Shown: positions 1 to 11,705, numbered from the stretch's first letter. The stretch: DNA of 64,000 bases from Paulownia fortunei (GCA_019321725.1 CM033107.1:12825445-12889444); one strand, 5' to 3'. The notes: a model not told the origin generated them from the sequence alone. Translations and numbers: made by a program.

Positions 1-2203
1 GTGGATACAAGGATTATAAGCAAATTCAACATGTGGTAAATAGTCTTCCCAAATTTTCAAGTTCTTTTGTATGATAGCACGCAACAATGTAGACAAGGTC
101 ATATTCACTACTTCGGTTTGACCATCAATTTGGGAGTGACAAGTAGTAGAAAACAACAATTTAGTTCCCAACTTTCCCCATAAGATCTTCCAAAAGTAAC
201 TTAAGAAACTTGCATCCCTATCAGAAACAATAGTCCTTGGCATGCCATACAACCTAACAATCTCCCTGAAAAACAAATCAGCTACATGTGATGCATCATC
301 AGTTTTATGACATGCAATAAAGTGTGCCATCTTAGAGAACCTATGAACAACCACAAAAACTGAATCTCTCCCCCTCTTAGTCCTAGGTAAGCCCAAAACA
401 AAATCCATAGAGATATCAACCCAAAGAGCACTAAGGATAGGTAGGGGTGTGTACAAACCATGTGGTTGCCGTTTAGACTTAGCTTGCTTACAATTAATGT
501 ATTTCGCACAAATCCTCTCTACATCACGTTTCATGTGTGGCCAAAAGAAATGCTCATGCAACACGCCTAAAGTCTTAGCTACCCCGAAGTGGCCCATCAA
601 ACCACCACTATGTGCTTTCCTAACAAGTAATTCATGCAAAGAAGAATGAGGAACACACAATTTGTTCTCTCGAAACAAAAAATCATCATGCAAATAGAAC
701 TTCCCACACCCCCCTTTAGTGCATTTTTTAAACAAGTCCCCAAAATCAGAATTTGTTGCATATAACTCCTTAATGTATTCAAGTCCAAGCAATTTAGAGT
801 CAAGGGTTGAAAGTAAAGCATACCTGTGTGATAGTGCATCGACAACTACATTTTCCTTACCTTGTTTGTATTTGATTACATAGGGAAAAGCCTTGATGAA
901 CTCCACCCATTTGGCATGGCGTCTGCTCAATTTGTATTGCCTCTTTAGATATTTCAAAGACTCATGATTTGTATAAATCACAAACTCTTTTGGCCATAGG
1001 TAGTGCTGCCAAGTCTGAGTTCGAACCAATACATATAATTTCTTATCGTAAGTGGGATAGTTTAAGGTTGCACCACTTAATTTTTCACTAAAATATGTAA
1101 CTGGCCTTCCTTCTTGCATCAGTACACCACCGATACCTATATCTGAAGCATCACACTCAATTTCGAACATTTTAGTGAAGTTAGGTAAAACAAGTAAATG
1201 AGCATTAGTCAATTTATCTTTGATGAGCTTGAATGCCTTTTCTTGTTCATGTCCCCACTTAAATGGAACGTTCTTCTTGATGACTTCGGTTAGGGGCGCA
1301 ACTATGTTACTGAAATCCCGAACAAAATGCCTATAAAAATTGGCTAAGCCATGAAAGCTTCTTACCTGATTTACCGTATTAGGCGTTGGCCAATCTTGAA
1401 TTACGTTCATCTTTTCCTCATCGACCTCAATCCCTTTAGCACTTACAACAAAACCAAGAAACACAAGCTTGTCCGTGTTAAAAGTACATTTCTTAAGATT
1501 AGCAAATAACCTTTCTTTCGTTAAGACCTTTAAAATAAGTGTTAGGTGTTCAACATGATCATCCAGGTTTTTGCTATAGATTAGGATATCGTCAAAATAG
1601 ACAACTACGAATTTACCAAGGAAAGCATGCAAAACATAGTTCATAAGCCTCATGAAAGTACTAAGTGCATTCGTTAATCCAAAAGGCATAACTAACTACT
1701 CATACAAACCATATTTTGTTTTAAATGCAGTTTTCCACTCACCACCCTCTTTCATCCTAATATGATGGTATCTACTCTTAAGGTCAATTTTTGAAAACAC
1801 GCAAGACCCATGCAATTCATCTAACATGTCATCTAATCGAGGAATGGGATGTCGATACTTTACCGTAATGTTGTTGATGGCTCGACAATCAACACACATC
1901 CTCCATGTCCCATCCTTCTTAGGCACTAGTAGTACTGGAACCGCACAAGGGCTCATGCTCTCTCTAACATACCCCTTTTCCATTAGTTCATGAACCTGCT
2001 GTTGAAGTTCCTTCGTCTCCTCAGGATTACTTCTATAAGCTGGTCGATTTAGAATTATTGCACCGAGTACGAAGTCAATTTGATGTTCAATTCCTCGAAT
2101 TGGTGGTAAGCCTGGTGGCACCTCCTCAGAAAATACATCCTCGAATTCCTGCAAAAGGGAAAGAATGTTGCTCGGAAAAAATCGGGCAAGATCATTAGTA
2201 CAC
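1..2203 (-). pseudogene. CRM-like pol: reverse transcriptase, RNase H and integrase (partial, defective)
   Basis: On the minus strand the frame is open from 2203 to 1699, has one TAG at 1696-1698, and is open again to base 1. The order is RT (about 2100-1350), RNase H (about 1200-840) and integrase (about 640-1). RT keeps the catalytic YFDD motif followed by ILIYS near 1590. The TAG replaces the Trp expected between GLYE and LVMPFG. In RNase H, ECDAS is present, but the later Asp of the usual (Y/H)(T/S)DH motif is Asn (YTNHES near 975). The integrase zinc-binding region shows HSGG...H and CX2-type Cys residues near 530-620. The first acidic residue of the DDE core is His (VVVHRFSKM, near 350); the second Asp (SDRD) and the Glu (DGQTE) are present. 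Three separate lesions make this an inactive relic, although the reading frame is unusually well kept. Confidence 0.9.
2199..2203. repeat. Target site duplication, left copy (TACAC)
   Basis: The five bases TACAC lie immediately left of the solo LTR and recur immediately right of it at 5066-5070. Removing the LTR plus one copy leaves the CRM-like pol reading frame continuous across the site. This identifies both LTR ends exactly. Confidence 0.95.
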
Positions 2204-5065
2204 TGTAACACCCCCATTACTATACAACTATATATATATATATAGTATAATTTAACATGATAGAGCCTGTGTGCATGCATTATTATTATTTTTTTCCTGT
2301 AATATATTAATAAATAATAAACATTTTCCCACTTACAGACTAATATATATACCTGCATAGGACCCATAACAATCATAATATTTATATACCCGTGTACAGA
2401 AAAGTTATAAAAGTAACACATAGTATAAATCCAAAAACCTAATACAATAGACTATAAAATCAAATAAGTTAACAATCAACCCAACAGGTCGTCATCCATG
2501 TACACTGATCCTCAGAACCTGTAGGAACTCCAACAGCTTGCCCAGTAAGTCCATGGTATCAAGTATCACCAGACTCACCTACAATGCATAAACTATATGA
2601 GCTAACGCTCAGCAAGTAAAGATTATGCATGTCAAAGAATAATCAACAATATCAAGTCATGCATCTCAAAATGCTATGCCCACAATGCAATTTTATGCAT
2701 CAAAATATTTCTCTCAAAATCATTTCTTTCTTGGGCCCCTGACCAACGCTACTATCCCATGCACCGAAAAAAAGCTCTGTATACCGCCATAATCCAATGG
2801 CCAATAATCATATAAGTATGCAAATCCATGCATACTCATACGCATGCAAATCCATGCACGCGAACCTGCAAATCCATGCATAAAACCATGCAAATCCATG
2901 CATGCTTCGGTGCACTAGTAGTGGTCAGCAAAATATTTTTCTTTCTCAGAATCATGCCGTGCAATGCAAGATTTATCACAATGCTCGTATATGATGCATG
3001 CACGTGCCAATGACAATGCCCATGTATGTATGCTCAATGGAGAGCCCTCTACTATGCACATATGATTTATGATATTACATATAATTCACACATCTACTAT
3101 GTCTATGCATTGTGGTTGCAAATAAATCTTTACTTACCTTTCACTTGGTTGTGGCTTAGTCTAAATTTGTTTAGTATTCCTCTCCAACCTTAGATATAAA
3201 ATAGCCTGTAATATTACCCAACATCAAGCACCATTCCCAATTTGGCAAGTTGAAAGCACAAAATCTCATACTAGACCTTAAACACCAAGCTATAAGCTAA
3301 CAATCAAGCTTTCACAAACTAGAACCCAATATAGCCCCTCAAATACCTCAATTTCTCATCTTAAATACATGCAAACATCATGTAATTGAAGTATTATAAA
3401 TCTAATAGCATGTGCCTAATTGTTAACAGTCAATAGCAACATGTCTACGTTGAAACATGCTAAGTGATCAAATGTGACAGATTCACATTTTCATATTTTC
3501 TTGCTGTCAAGTTTAGTTGCATGATAATTTTAACATCCCTAAGCATATCCAATCACTCCCAAATTTTTACCACACTTAGATAACATGTATATAAATGTAA
3601 CCATATCATATAAGTGCTAAAAATCACGGATATAGCTTTCCAAGTTCAGCTCTCTTCACGACATACTGAAATAGATTGTTTCCTACCGTGACAGTTTTGC
3701 ACACTTCATGACATTAATGGTTTTGGCACCATTAAGTATATTCAATCACACCAAAATTTTCACCATACTTAGATAACATATATAAGGAGATAACTAGGTC
3801 ATAATATTACCAAAAATAATGGATTTAGCTCCCTTAATTCAGTTTCCTTCACAGCACACCAAAACAGATTTTGCTATTTTGGCAGTTTGAGTGTTTCTCC
3901 AATATCATTCTCTATTTCAATTTCCAACTAATAAAACTTCATTACAATACTCTTAACTCATATATGGTCATGTAAATGGTAATAATTATAGGTTTTATTC
4001 AACATACCATACACTTTTGAAGCCTAAAACACAAGAAAATAGTAAGATGACAGTTTCTGCCACAAGTATTTCCTATTAAGTGTTTGTCATTCAAAACCCT
4101 TTCTTTGTGCACCAAAGTCTAACTAAAAACTTCCTAACACCTTTATAAGAGATATTGAAAGCTTAATAAATAATAAAACCATTCATAATAATCTGAAAAC
4201 CAAAGGCAAAACCGTAGATAAGTGTTACCTATACAGATTTTGAGGTTAACTTGATGGTAATCACTTCTCCTTTGCTTTTCTTGCTTTTATTTCGACTTGG
4301 AATCAATTTGGATCACTTGGAGACCTTAAGGTGTGTGTTTGGAAGATGAAAATGGATGAAATGAGGGTCTGGTCGTTGCTTAAGGGTGAAGGGTTTGAGG
4401 TGTTAGCTTGAGATGTTAGCTTAAGCTTAATAAGAAAGCATGAGGTGGCAAGTAAATAGAAAAATCTGATTTTCTCCCTTATCTTGAAGCCCTAATCTTG
4501 TATGTCTCACCTATTTTTATTTGGTTGCAACCTATCTTAGTCACCATTCATTCCCATAGTTATTTCCTATGTCCATTCATTCGATCTCCAAACCGATTCA
4601 CATCCGATTCTTAACGAAATATCAAGTTTGCATTTCTAAAATTATATGCATATATGGGCCTTGTAATAGGACACTTAAATCACATTATATCATGTCTAAT
4701 ATCCCAAGTATGTTAATTTATAAATATATACTTTTGAAATAACTTGATCAAATCAAATTAAACCGTATAAGCTTACTAGTAACACTTTTAACACTTCCAA
4801 AATTATAACCTATATATCTCATCTATATCTAATATTGATCCACCTCATTTTCTTCTTATTTCAATATAAAATCAACTACTTAGATTAGAAAATTCAATAA
4901 CTAATACTGGGCAAGAGCTTCAGAATTAAGTTTAATATTCAAGAATGTCGTATAAAATGAAATAAATTATGCAATGTCAATAGAAATGCAATTAGCATAT
5001 AAAATTAACACGTAATGCATGAATCATATTTGGCCATGTGAGTAGTAAGAGGTTCGGGTATCACA
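2204..5065 (-). mobile_element. Solo LTR of a Tekay-like Ty3/gypsy element
   Basis: This 2862-bp segment, read on the minus strand, begins TGTGATACCCG and ends GGGGGTGTTACA, giving TG...CA termini. The same ends occur at 7787-10676 and 30338-33239. It is flanked by the identical 5-bp direct repeat TACAC. No PBS, polypurine tract or coding sequence adjoins it, so it is a solo LTR, normally the product of LTR-LTR recombination. It splits the CRM-like pol gene between the protease-RT spacer and RT. I see no gene inside it; the short ORFs are incidental. Confidence 0.93.
2821..3008. promoter_or_regulatory. Cluster of CATGCA (RY-type) motifs inside the Tekay-like LTR
   Basis: CATGCA recurs at about 2827, 2843, 2853, 2875, 2887 and 2897, in repeated phrases of the type ATGCAAATCCATGCA, with a further CATGCACG near 2997. 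CATGCA is the RY element recognised by plant B3-domain regulators of the ABI3/FUS3/LEC2 group. The same cluster occurs in the other minus-strand LTR at about 31030-31220. A regulatory role is inference; the cluster could also be a degenerate short tandem repeat. Confidence 0.4.
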
Positions 5066-5070
5066 TACAC
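5066..5070. repeat. Target site duplication, right copy (TACAC)
   Basis: This copy matches 2199-2203 exactly and directly abuts the outer LTR terminus (TATCACA on the plus strand). Confidence 0.95.
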
Positions 5071-6283
5071 AAAAGGGCCTCCTTGTACATGAGTACTATA
5101 AGAGGTTGTTGTAAAGTTAAAGCTCTCTTGATCTCATTCTTTTTTGCAATGAAGTTGTATTTTTCCTCTCTTTCACTCACCAAGGCCACGACTCTCTCAT
5201 TGTTTTGCTCAACTTTGGCCTCTCTTTCTTTTTCTTTTCTCTTTTCACTCAATTTTTGCATCTTGAGCTGATCTTCGAGAACTTATTTTAGATTCAATGG
5301 TACAAGTGTTATAGGCTGCTTTTTGATAACAAACGAGTACCTATTGGTGTAACCATCATGTGTGACATGTCGATCGTACTGCCATGGCCTCCCCAATAGG
5401 ATGTGACATGCGTGCATAGGTACCACCCTCATCCTCGTACTTGCCAATGGAGAATGCCACCAAAACTTGTTTTGTAACCTTGATTTCTCCACTATTGTTT
5501 AGCCATTGAAGCCGATATGATCGTGGATGTTTCAAGGTAGGTAGTGCCAATTTCTCCACTACCTCAGTGCTGGCAACATTAGTGCAACTCCCACCATCAA
5601 TTATAATGCTACAAACCTTACTGTGTATGAAACACCGAGTATGGAATAAGTTCTCCCGCTGGTTATTTTCTTCTTTCTTAACTTGCGCACTAAGAGCTCA
5701 CCTCGCCACTAATGATTCTTCTTCCATTGTATATTACCCTTCATATGCATCTTCAAGAGGTGGCATGTCATCTACTTCGTCTTCTTGTTCATCTTCTGTC
5801 TCAATTTCCCCTTGAGCATTAATCACCATGATCCTTTTGTTCGGGCATTGACTAGCTATATGTCCCCTACCTTGACACTTGAAGCACTTAATATCTCAAT
5901 TTTTAGAAGTGGAGGATTCAATGTTACCTTTTTTTGGCATTGTAGGTGGTTTGGTATCTTTAGAGGACTCGGGCTTAGATTTAATTGATGGTCATTCGTC
6001 CCGTTTTGGTGTTGTTTTCCATGAAATTAAGAAGGTTGTTCCTATTCCTCTTCTAGCCATGTTCCTCTATTTCAATTGTTGCTCAACTTTGATGGCTTGG
6101 TGCACCATATCCGTCAACTCCACATAGTGTTGCATCTCTACCACGTTTGCTATCTCACGATTTAAACAGTGTAAAAACCTAGCCATGGTGGCTTCTCTGT
6201 CTTCCTCTATATTTGCTCGGATCATAGCAATCTCCATTTCTTTGTAGTACTCATTAACACTCTAGGATCCTTGAGTTAGTTGT
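5071..6283 (-). pseudogene. CRM-like gag C-terminus with zinc knuckle, protease and PR-RT spacer (degraded)
   Basis: Read on the minus strand from 6283, the order is the end of gag, a CCHC zinc knuckle, protease, and a Lys/Glu-rich spacer leading to RT. The gag end has a recognisable EYYKEMEIAMIRANIEED stretch. The knuckle (CFKCQGRGHIASQC, near 5880-5840) fits CX2CX4HX4C. The protease has an IDGGSCTNVAS active-site stretch near 5600 and continues to GRPWQYD near 5385. Damage includes in-frame stops (one just after the protease near 5281), several stops between 5640 and 5730, and a one-base frame change near 5430. The right end is cut by the truncated LTR starting at 6284. Confidence 0.85.
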
Positions 6284-7204
6284 TGCATAACACGTGCTCA
6301 TAGTTGAGGTTTTCGGCACGCATGACATTATTTTCAGAAAGAAAATGTTTTGGTTGGCTACTACTAGTGTACCGAGGCCCATGTGTGGCTTATTTATATG
6401 ATATTTGGGGCACCGCGAGTATTACTTCTCGGAGGATCATAGAGGTTAACAGGGGGTGTGCCTCTGGTGGTCACGAGAGGGTGGACCACTTGACTGTGCC
6501 CTTATCGACGCCGCTGGTGGGAAGACTTTTGGAGGGTCACAGGGGAAGACAGGGGGTGGACCTCTGGTGATCCCAGGAGATGGCCCCGGACTGTGTCGAT
6601 CTATTTATGGTGTGATTATTGATATTGTTTAGAGCTCTATTCAGTATATAGTAGGTGGGCCAAGGGCCCAGTGATGGAAAATGATTTTGAATGAAATGAT
6701 TTTGATGCATGAGTTCGCATTCTTGTCATGATCATATAAAATGTATTACATTTACATTAGATTATCCCTTCAGCATGCATGATTTTCATTTACTGAGCAT
6801 TAGCTCACGTAGTTCATGCATTGTAGGTGAGTTTGATGATACTTGAAGTCATGAACTTACTAAGCGAGTGGCTGGAGCTCCTACAGGTTCTGAGGATCAG
6901 TGTACATGGATGACGACCTGTTGGGCTGGTTGTTAACTTATTTGATTTTGGAGTTTATTGTATTAGGTTTTGGGATTTGTACTGTGTGTTACTTTTAAAA
7001 CCTTTCTGTACATGGGTATGTAAATATTATAGTTGTTATGTGTCCTCTGCAGGTATATATATATTAGTTTGTGAGTGAGAAAAATAGTTTATTATTTATT
7101 ATGCTGTTACAGGAAAAAAAAATTGTACATGCACACAGGATATATTATGTCAAAATTATTATATCTATAAATATATATGTATGTGTAGTATTGGGGGTGT
7201 TACA
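6284..7204 (+). repeat. Truncated 5' LTR (3' third only)
   Basis: It is nearly identical to 9754-10676 and ends GGGGGTGTTACA directly before the PBS. Only about 920 bp of a roughly 2.9-kb LTR remain. The high similarity to the right copy suggests a fairly recent insertion. Confidence 0.92.
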
Positions 7205-7207
7205 GAG

Positions 7208-7219
7208 TGGTATCAGAGC
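7208..7219 (+). other. Primer binding site, tRNA-iMet type
   Basis: TGGTATCAGAGC lies 3 bp after the LTR end and is the standard plant PBS complementary to the 3' end of initiator tRNA-Met. Confidence 0.92.
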
Positions 7220-7363
7220 GCGGTTACAGGTTCTGTAGACTGTCCATGTACATAAACTTGAAACTTGTGGAAGCACCGCCTTGCTCGTAAGTTTTATTTT
7301 ATTATGTGATGCATTATTGTTTCATGAATTATATTGGCCATGTTTTAAAACAATATTGCAGCC

Positions 7364-7459
7364 ATGACAAGAACAAGGAGTGAGAGTAGTAGTAGAGGTA
7401 AAAACCAAGAAGGGGAGACACCTATGTCAAATGATGATCGGGACACTGTTATAAACTGA
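7364..7459 (+). pseudogene. Remnant gag N-terminus, 31 residues
   Basis: An ATG about 145 bp after the PBS opens a 31-codon Ser/Arg-rich frame starting MTRTRSESSSRG. It runs into a TGA just before sequence from the far end of integrase. It looks like the first residues of gag left by a large internal deletion. It has no domain and no likely function. Confidence 0.55.
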
Positions 7460-7474
7460 CTTGACCTACCTACA

Positions 7475-7747
7475 TCAATGCCTTAAGTACATAATGTATT
7501 CCACGTATCTACGTTGAGAAAATATATTGCAAATCTATCTCATATTCTGAAGAATGAACCTATAGAGCTAAAAGTAAATTTGAGTTATAAAGAAGCATCT
7601 GTAGAGATTCTTTTACGAGCAGTAAAACAACTTAGAAATAAAAAGATCCCATTGGTTAAAGTGTTATGGAGAAATCAGTCCACAGAAGAAGCTACTTGGG
7701 AGAGGGAGGATGATATGAAAGTTAAGTATCCAGAACTCTTTCGATAA
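7475..7747 (+). pseudogene. Tekay-like integrase C-terminal tail with chromodomain
   Basis: After a TAA where Gln is expected (MP-stop-VHNVFHVS), the frame is open for 77 residues from the Leu-Arg-Lys-Tyr motif to the end. The C-terminus contains the chromodomain-like stretch VKVLWRNQSTEEATWERE followed by YPELF, typical of chromovirus integrases, where it guides integration to modified histones. The stop codon TAA at 7745-7747 precedes the polypurine tract by 24 bp. Everything upstream in pol is deleted. Confidence 0.88.
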
Positions 7748-7771
7748 GTAAATTTCGGGGACGAAATTTTC

Positions 7772-7786
7772 ATAAGGAGGGAAGAA
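7772..7786 (+). other. Polypurine tract
   Basis: The purine-rich run ATAAGGAGGGAAGAA directly precedes the TGTAATACCC start of the 3' LTR. This is the expected site of plus-strand priming. Confidence 0.85.
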
Positions 7787-8477
7787 TGTAATACCCGAGT
7801 CTCGCGCTACTCACCTGACCAATATAGTTTATGCATTTCATGCTACGTATGTGTTATTTGTATTTTTAATTGATATTTCATAATACACTATATTTTATAT
7901 GATATTTTTAATAATTAAACTTTTGAAGTTGTTACCGATATTGATTTCCAAATTCTTTAACCTAATTGGTAATAAGTTTTGAACTTACACTAGTTTTTCT
8001 TCTAGAATATTTTGGTTTCTTTTTTGGATTTTTGGTGGGTGACTTAAATGATAGTTTTTATGTGTCACATTTCCCTGTTTGACAATCAAACTAATAAAGG
8101 TTAACATATTAGAGACACAATGAACTGAAGTGAATTGAAGTGAATTTAGGTTAAAATAAACCTTACATTTTTTTTTCTTACAAATGAAGTGTTAGACTGG
8201 CCCACAGACACACCTTGAGCCTAGTCCTGCGAGAATTTAGATGTCAACTATCAGATACAATTACGATACACGTAAGTGAAATGTGGCATCGTTGTGTTTA
8301 TTGGTGTAGGATAAACTATGCAAATAAATTAATTAGGAAGAAAATAGTGATACTAATGGTAATAATAATAATAAAAGAAAATAAAGATATTATCATATTA
8401 ATTAACAGGGTATGAATTCTTACTAGAAAATAAATTTGGGGGTTTATAAATAAATACCAAAAATATTATGTATTAAT

Positions 8478-8601
8478 TATATATATATATATTATATATA
8501 TATATATATATAGATGTATGAAATATATTATATATATATGTATAGATGTATGAAATATATATACATATAAGTATATGTGCATAGTATAATAAAATAATAT
8601 C

Positions 8602-8635
<34 letters not shown>
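8478..8635. repeat. (AT)n microsatellites
   Basis: Two long AT dinucleotide runs (about 8478-8512 and 8605-8632) are joined by TA-rich sequence, with a further run near 8667-8687. ORFs predicted here, rich in Tyr and Ile, are low-complexity artefacts. Confidence 0.9.
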
Positions 8636-8636
<1 letters not shown>

Positions 8637-8759
8637 ACACGTGTATAGCTTATGTTTAGATAAGCATATATATATATATATATATTATATTAGAATGTTA
8701 GTTTGTATATACATATATGTATACACGTGTATAGTGTATAGTAATAGTTATAATATATT

Positions 8760-8985
8760 ACACATATGTTATAATATATTATATTATATTAAGGATAAGT
8801 ATACATATATTATAATATTATATTAGGTTTTCTTAATAGCTAAGTAATAGTTAAGATATTAAAACAAGATATTATACATATGTTATAATATATTATACTA
8901 GGTTATAATATATTATATTATATTAAGGATAAGTATACATATGTTATAATATTATATTAGATTTTCTTAACAGTTAAGATATTAA
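8760..8985 (+). repeat. Imperfect tandem duplication, unit about 115 bp
   Basis: The stretch from CATATGTTATAATATATTAT through AAGGATAAGTATACATAT to TTAAGATATTAAAACA occurs twice in tandem, starting near 8762 and near 8877. It is AT-rich and non-coding. Confidence 0.7.
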
Positions 8986-10676
8986 AACACACCACACACA
9001 CACGTTCATGGCAGCAAAGGAAAGGAAAAGAGAAGAAAGAAAAAAAAAGAAAGGAAAAGAAGAAAGGAGGAAATTTTGGGTAAGTCCCTTCTGATTTTTG
9101 TACGGATAAAAATATATATTTATGCTGTTTATTTCTAATTTGAAAGAAAAAAAATTTTTGATCCAAATTAATTAGTTATCTACCTGTTAATATACACATT
9201 TAATTCAAAATTAGTTACAAAGATTCGATTTTATTATCTTGTATTAATTGAATAACGGAGTTAATTAAATTGAGAGATTGGTTACAGGATTATAACATAT
9301 CAATTACATAATATTAGAATAAATTCAAGACGAGAAATTAAAGTATCTAAAAGATTCTGATTAGGGTGAAGTATAAAATTTTAAGATTTGATTGTTACTT
9401 AATTAAATTTAAGATTTAAGATCCCTTATGAGATTTGATATAGAAACCTATTGATTAAGAATGAAAATTAATACATTATACTTTTACAGGCTGCCTTATA
9501 TTTAAGGTTAGAGAGAAGAATCTTGTTAACCTTCAGTAGGATATCAAAGGTGAAAGGTAAGTGAAAATCCATTTGCAACTACAATGTATGGACATACTAT
9601 TTTATGCATTATCTATATTAAATGTGATCCTTGTGTCTTGATGTGTGTATTGTGAGTATTATACATGTCTTATAGTGCATATGTTGATTGAATGATGGGA
9701 CATAGAATCAATTGTGTCATTGGACATGCCATTCATTAGCATTTACACGTGCATGCATAACACGTGCTCATAGTTGAGGTTTTCGGCACGCATGACATTA
9801 TTTTCAGAAAGAAAATATTTTGGTTAGCCACTACTAGTGTACCGAGGCCCATGTGTGGCTTATTTATATGATATTTGGGGCACCGCGAGTATTACTTCTC
9901 GGAGGATCATAGAGGTTGACAGGGGGTGTGCCTCTGTGGTCACGAGAGGTGGACCACTTGACTGTGCCCTTATCGACGCCGCTGGTGGGAAGACTTCTGG
10001 AAGGTCATAGGGGAAGACAGGGGGTGGACCTCTGGTGATCCCAGGAGATGGCCCCGAACTGTGTCGATCTATTTATGGCTATGTGATTATTGATATTGTT
10101 TAGAGCTCTATCCGGTATATAGTAGGTGGGCCAAGGGCCCAGTAATGGAAAATGATTTTGAATGAAATGATTTTGATGCATGAGTTCGCATTCTTGTCAT
10201 GATCATATAAAATGTATTACATTTACATTAGATTATCCCTTCAGCATGCATGATTTTCATTTACTGAGCATTAGCTCACGTAGTTCATGCATTGTAGGTG
10301 AGTTTGATGATACTTGAAGTCATGAACTTACTAAGCGAGTGGCTGGAGCTCCTACAGGTTCTGAGGATCAGTGTACATGGATGATGACCTGTTGGGCTGG
10401 TTGTTAACTTATTTGATTTTGGAATTTATTGTATTAGGTTTTGGGATTTGTACTGTGTGTTACTTTTAAAACCTTTCTGTACATGGGTATGTAAATATTA
10501 TGGTTGTTATGTGTTCTCTGCAGGTATATATATATTAGTTTGTGAGTGAGAAAAATAGTTTATTATTTATTATGCTGTTACAGGAAAAAAAAATTTGTAC
10601 ATGCACACAGGATTTATTATGTCAAAATTATTATATCTATAAATATATATGTGTGTATAGTATTGGGGGTGTTACA

Positions 10677-11250
10677 ACAACTCCCGATGATTGTAGCTTA
10701 GAATGAAACGTCTTCTCATGATGACCTTCATCTTATCCCAAGTCTCAACAAGCCATTCATGATTTCTCCTCCTTTCCTTCAACAATTGATCCCACCAAAC
10801 AATAGCATAGTCAGTGAATTCAATTGCAGCAAGTTTTACCATTTTATTCTCGGAGTAGTTGTGGCATTCGAAGACCATCTCCATCTTCTTCTTCCACTCT
10901 AGATAGGCCTCAGGGTTATTTCTGCCTTGGAAGGGTGAAATCTTCACCTTGATGCTTCCCAAATCATCATCTCGCTTAGGTCTTCTCCTACCAATGTCTT
11001 TGTCTCCACGCCCAAACCTTCCCCAGTTCATTTGTGGTTCGTTCAACTCTTCCCACTCTTCTTCATCTTCAACATCACCCCATTGTGCCCCTAGTTGCAT
11101 TCGCCTAGGTGGTTGTCAAAATGGAGTGTTTTGATATTACCCCCTAGTTGTCTCCTCTTCTAACTTGTCCATCCTCTCATGAATTTGCTCCAATTCAATC
11201 CTCATCATCCACCTCATCTCACCCAATAATGCTTGTATTTATAGGTTCGG
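10677..11250 (-). pseudogene. CRM-like gag N-terminal part
   Basis: On the minus strand, an open frame of 142 residues starts at 11100 and is cut at 10677 by the LTR insertion. It contains the gag core: FQGRNNPEAYLEWKKKMEMV, then ECHNYSE, IEFTDYAIVWWDQL and RRRF. Upstream, similar sequence (MRIELEQIHERMDKLEEETT, near 11200-11145) continues the N-terminus but is separated by stops near 11143 and 11117. Gag forms the virus-like particle in which reverse transcription occurs. The missing middle of gag resumes at 6283. Confidence 0.88.
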
Positions 11251-11667
11251 GATGGTTGCTTGTTGTGTCTCTTCAGTTGAGTTTTCTACTTTATTGTGTG
11301 ATATGTTTAGAATCTACAAAACAATGTTATAGGACCTCACAAGCGCTCCCTCACGTGTTTCACTTAAGAAAGTATCGCTTACTCTCGTGTTTGGCACTCA
11401 ATCAGCTTTTACCCTCTTATATTCTCACCACTCTTACCTCTTTCCACTCGTTGTGTCTTTTTTTCACTCTTAATCAAACTCAAGAACAATCAAGATTCAA
11501 GTGGCACTTCAAGATGAGAATCAACCAAGACAAATCACAAGATTCAAGAAGTAATTCTCAAGAAATCGATGCAAGTAATCAATGCGATAGTAAGGGCCCA
11601 CGAATAAGGAAAGCTAGGTTAACACCACAAGAATTTTTTATTTTGAAAAATTTGCAAGAAATTATCT

Positions 11668-11674
11668 GGTTTTG

Positions 11675-11705
<31 letters not shown>

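Larger units (their letters stand above)
6284..10676 (+). mobile_element. Tekay-like retrotransposon deletion derivative with 5'-truncated left LTR
   Basis: Order on the plus strand: partial LTR 6284-7204, PBS 7208-7219, short gag start 7364-7459, integrase/chromodomain tail 7475-7747, polypurine tract 7772-7786, full LTR 7787-10676. The internal region is only 582 bp (7205-7786), so most of gag, all of protease, RT and RNase H and most of integrase are gone. The left LTR starts inside the family sequence, matching 9754 onward, so a deletion removed its first two thirds and probably some host sequence. Accordingly I find no target duplication. It interrupts CRM-like gag: the coding sequence left of 6284 and right of 10676 belongs to the same protein region. 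Confidence 0.9.
7787..10676 (+). repeat. Full-length 3' LTR, 2890 bp
   Basis: It starts TGTAATACCCGAG and ends GGGGGTGTTACA. Its last third matches 6284-7204 closely. Its first half is more diverged from the solo LTR at 2204-5065, suggesting a separate subfamily. It contains long AT microsatellites and an imperfect tandem duplication. No gene is visible inside it. Confidence 0.92.

Noticed and set aside
5038..6570. Several plus-strand ORFs of 60-88 residues
   Set aside because: They are antisense shadows of CRM-like gag/protease on the minus strand or lie in the LTR.
7208..7219. tRNA-like short sequences at 7208, 11792, 51661 and 55390
   Set aside because: These are primer binding sites complementary to tRNA 3' ends, not tRNA genes; no cloverleaf surrounds them.
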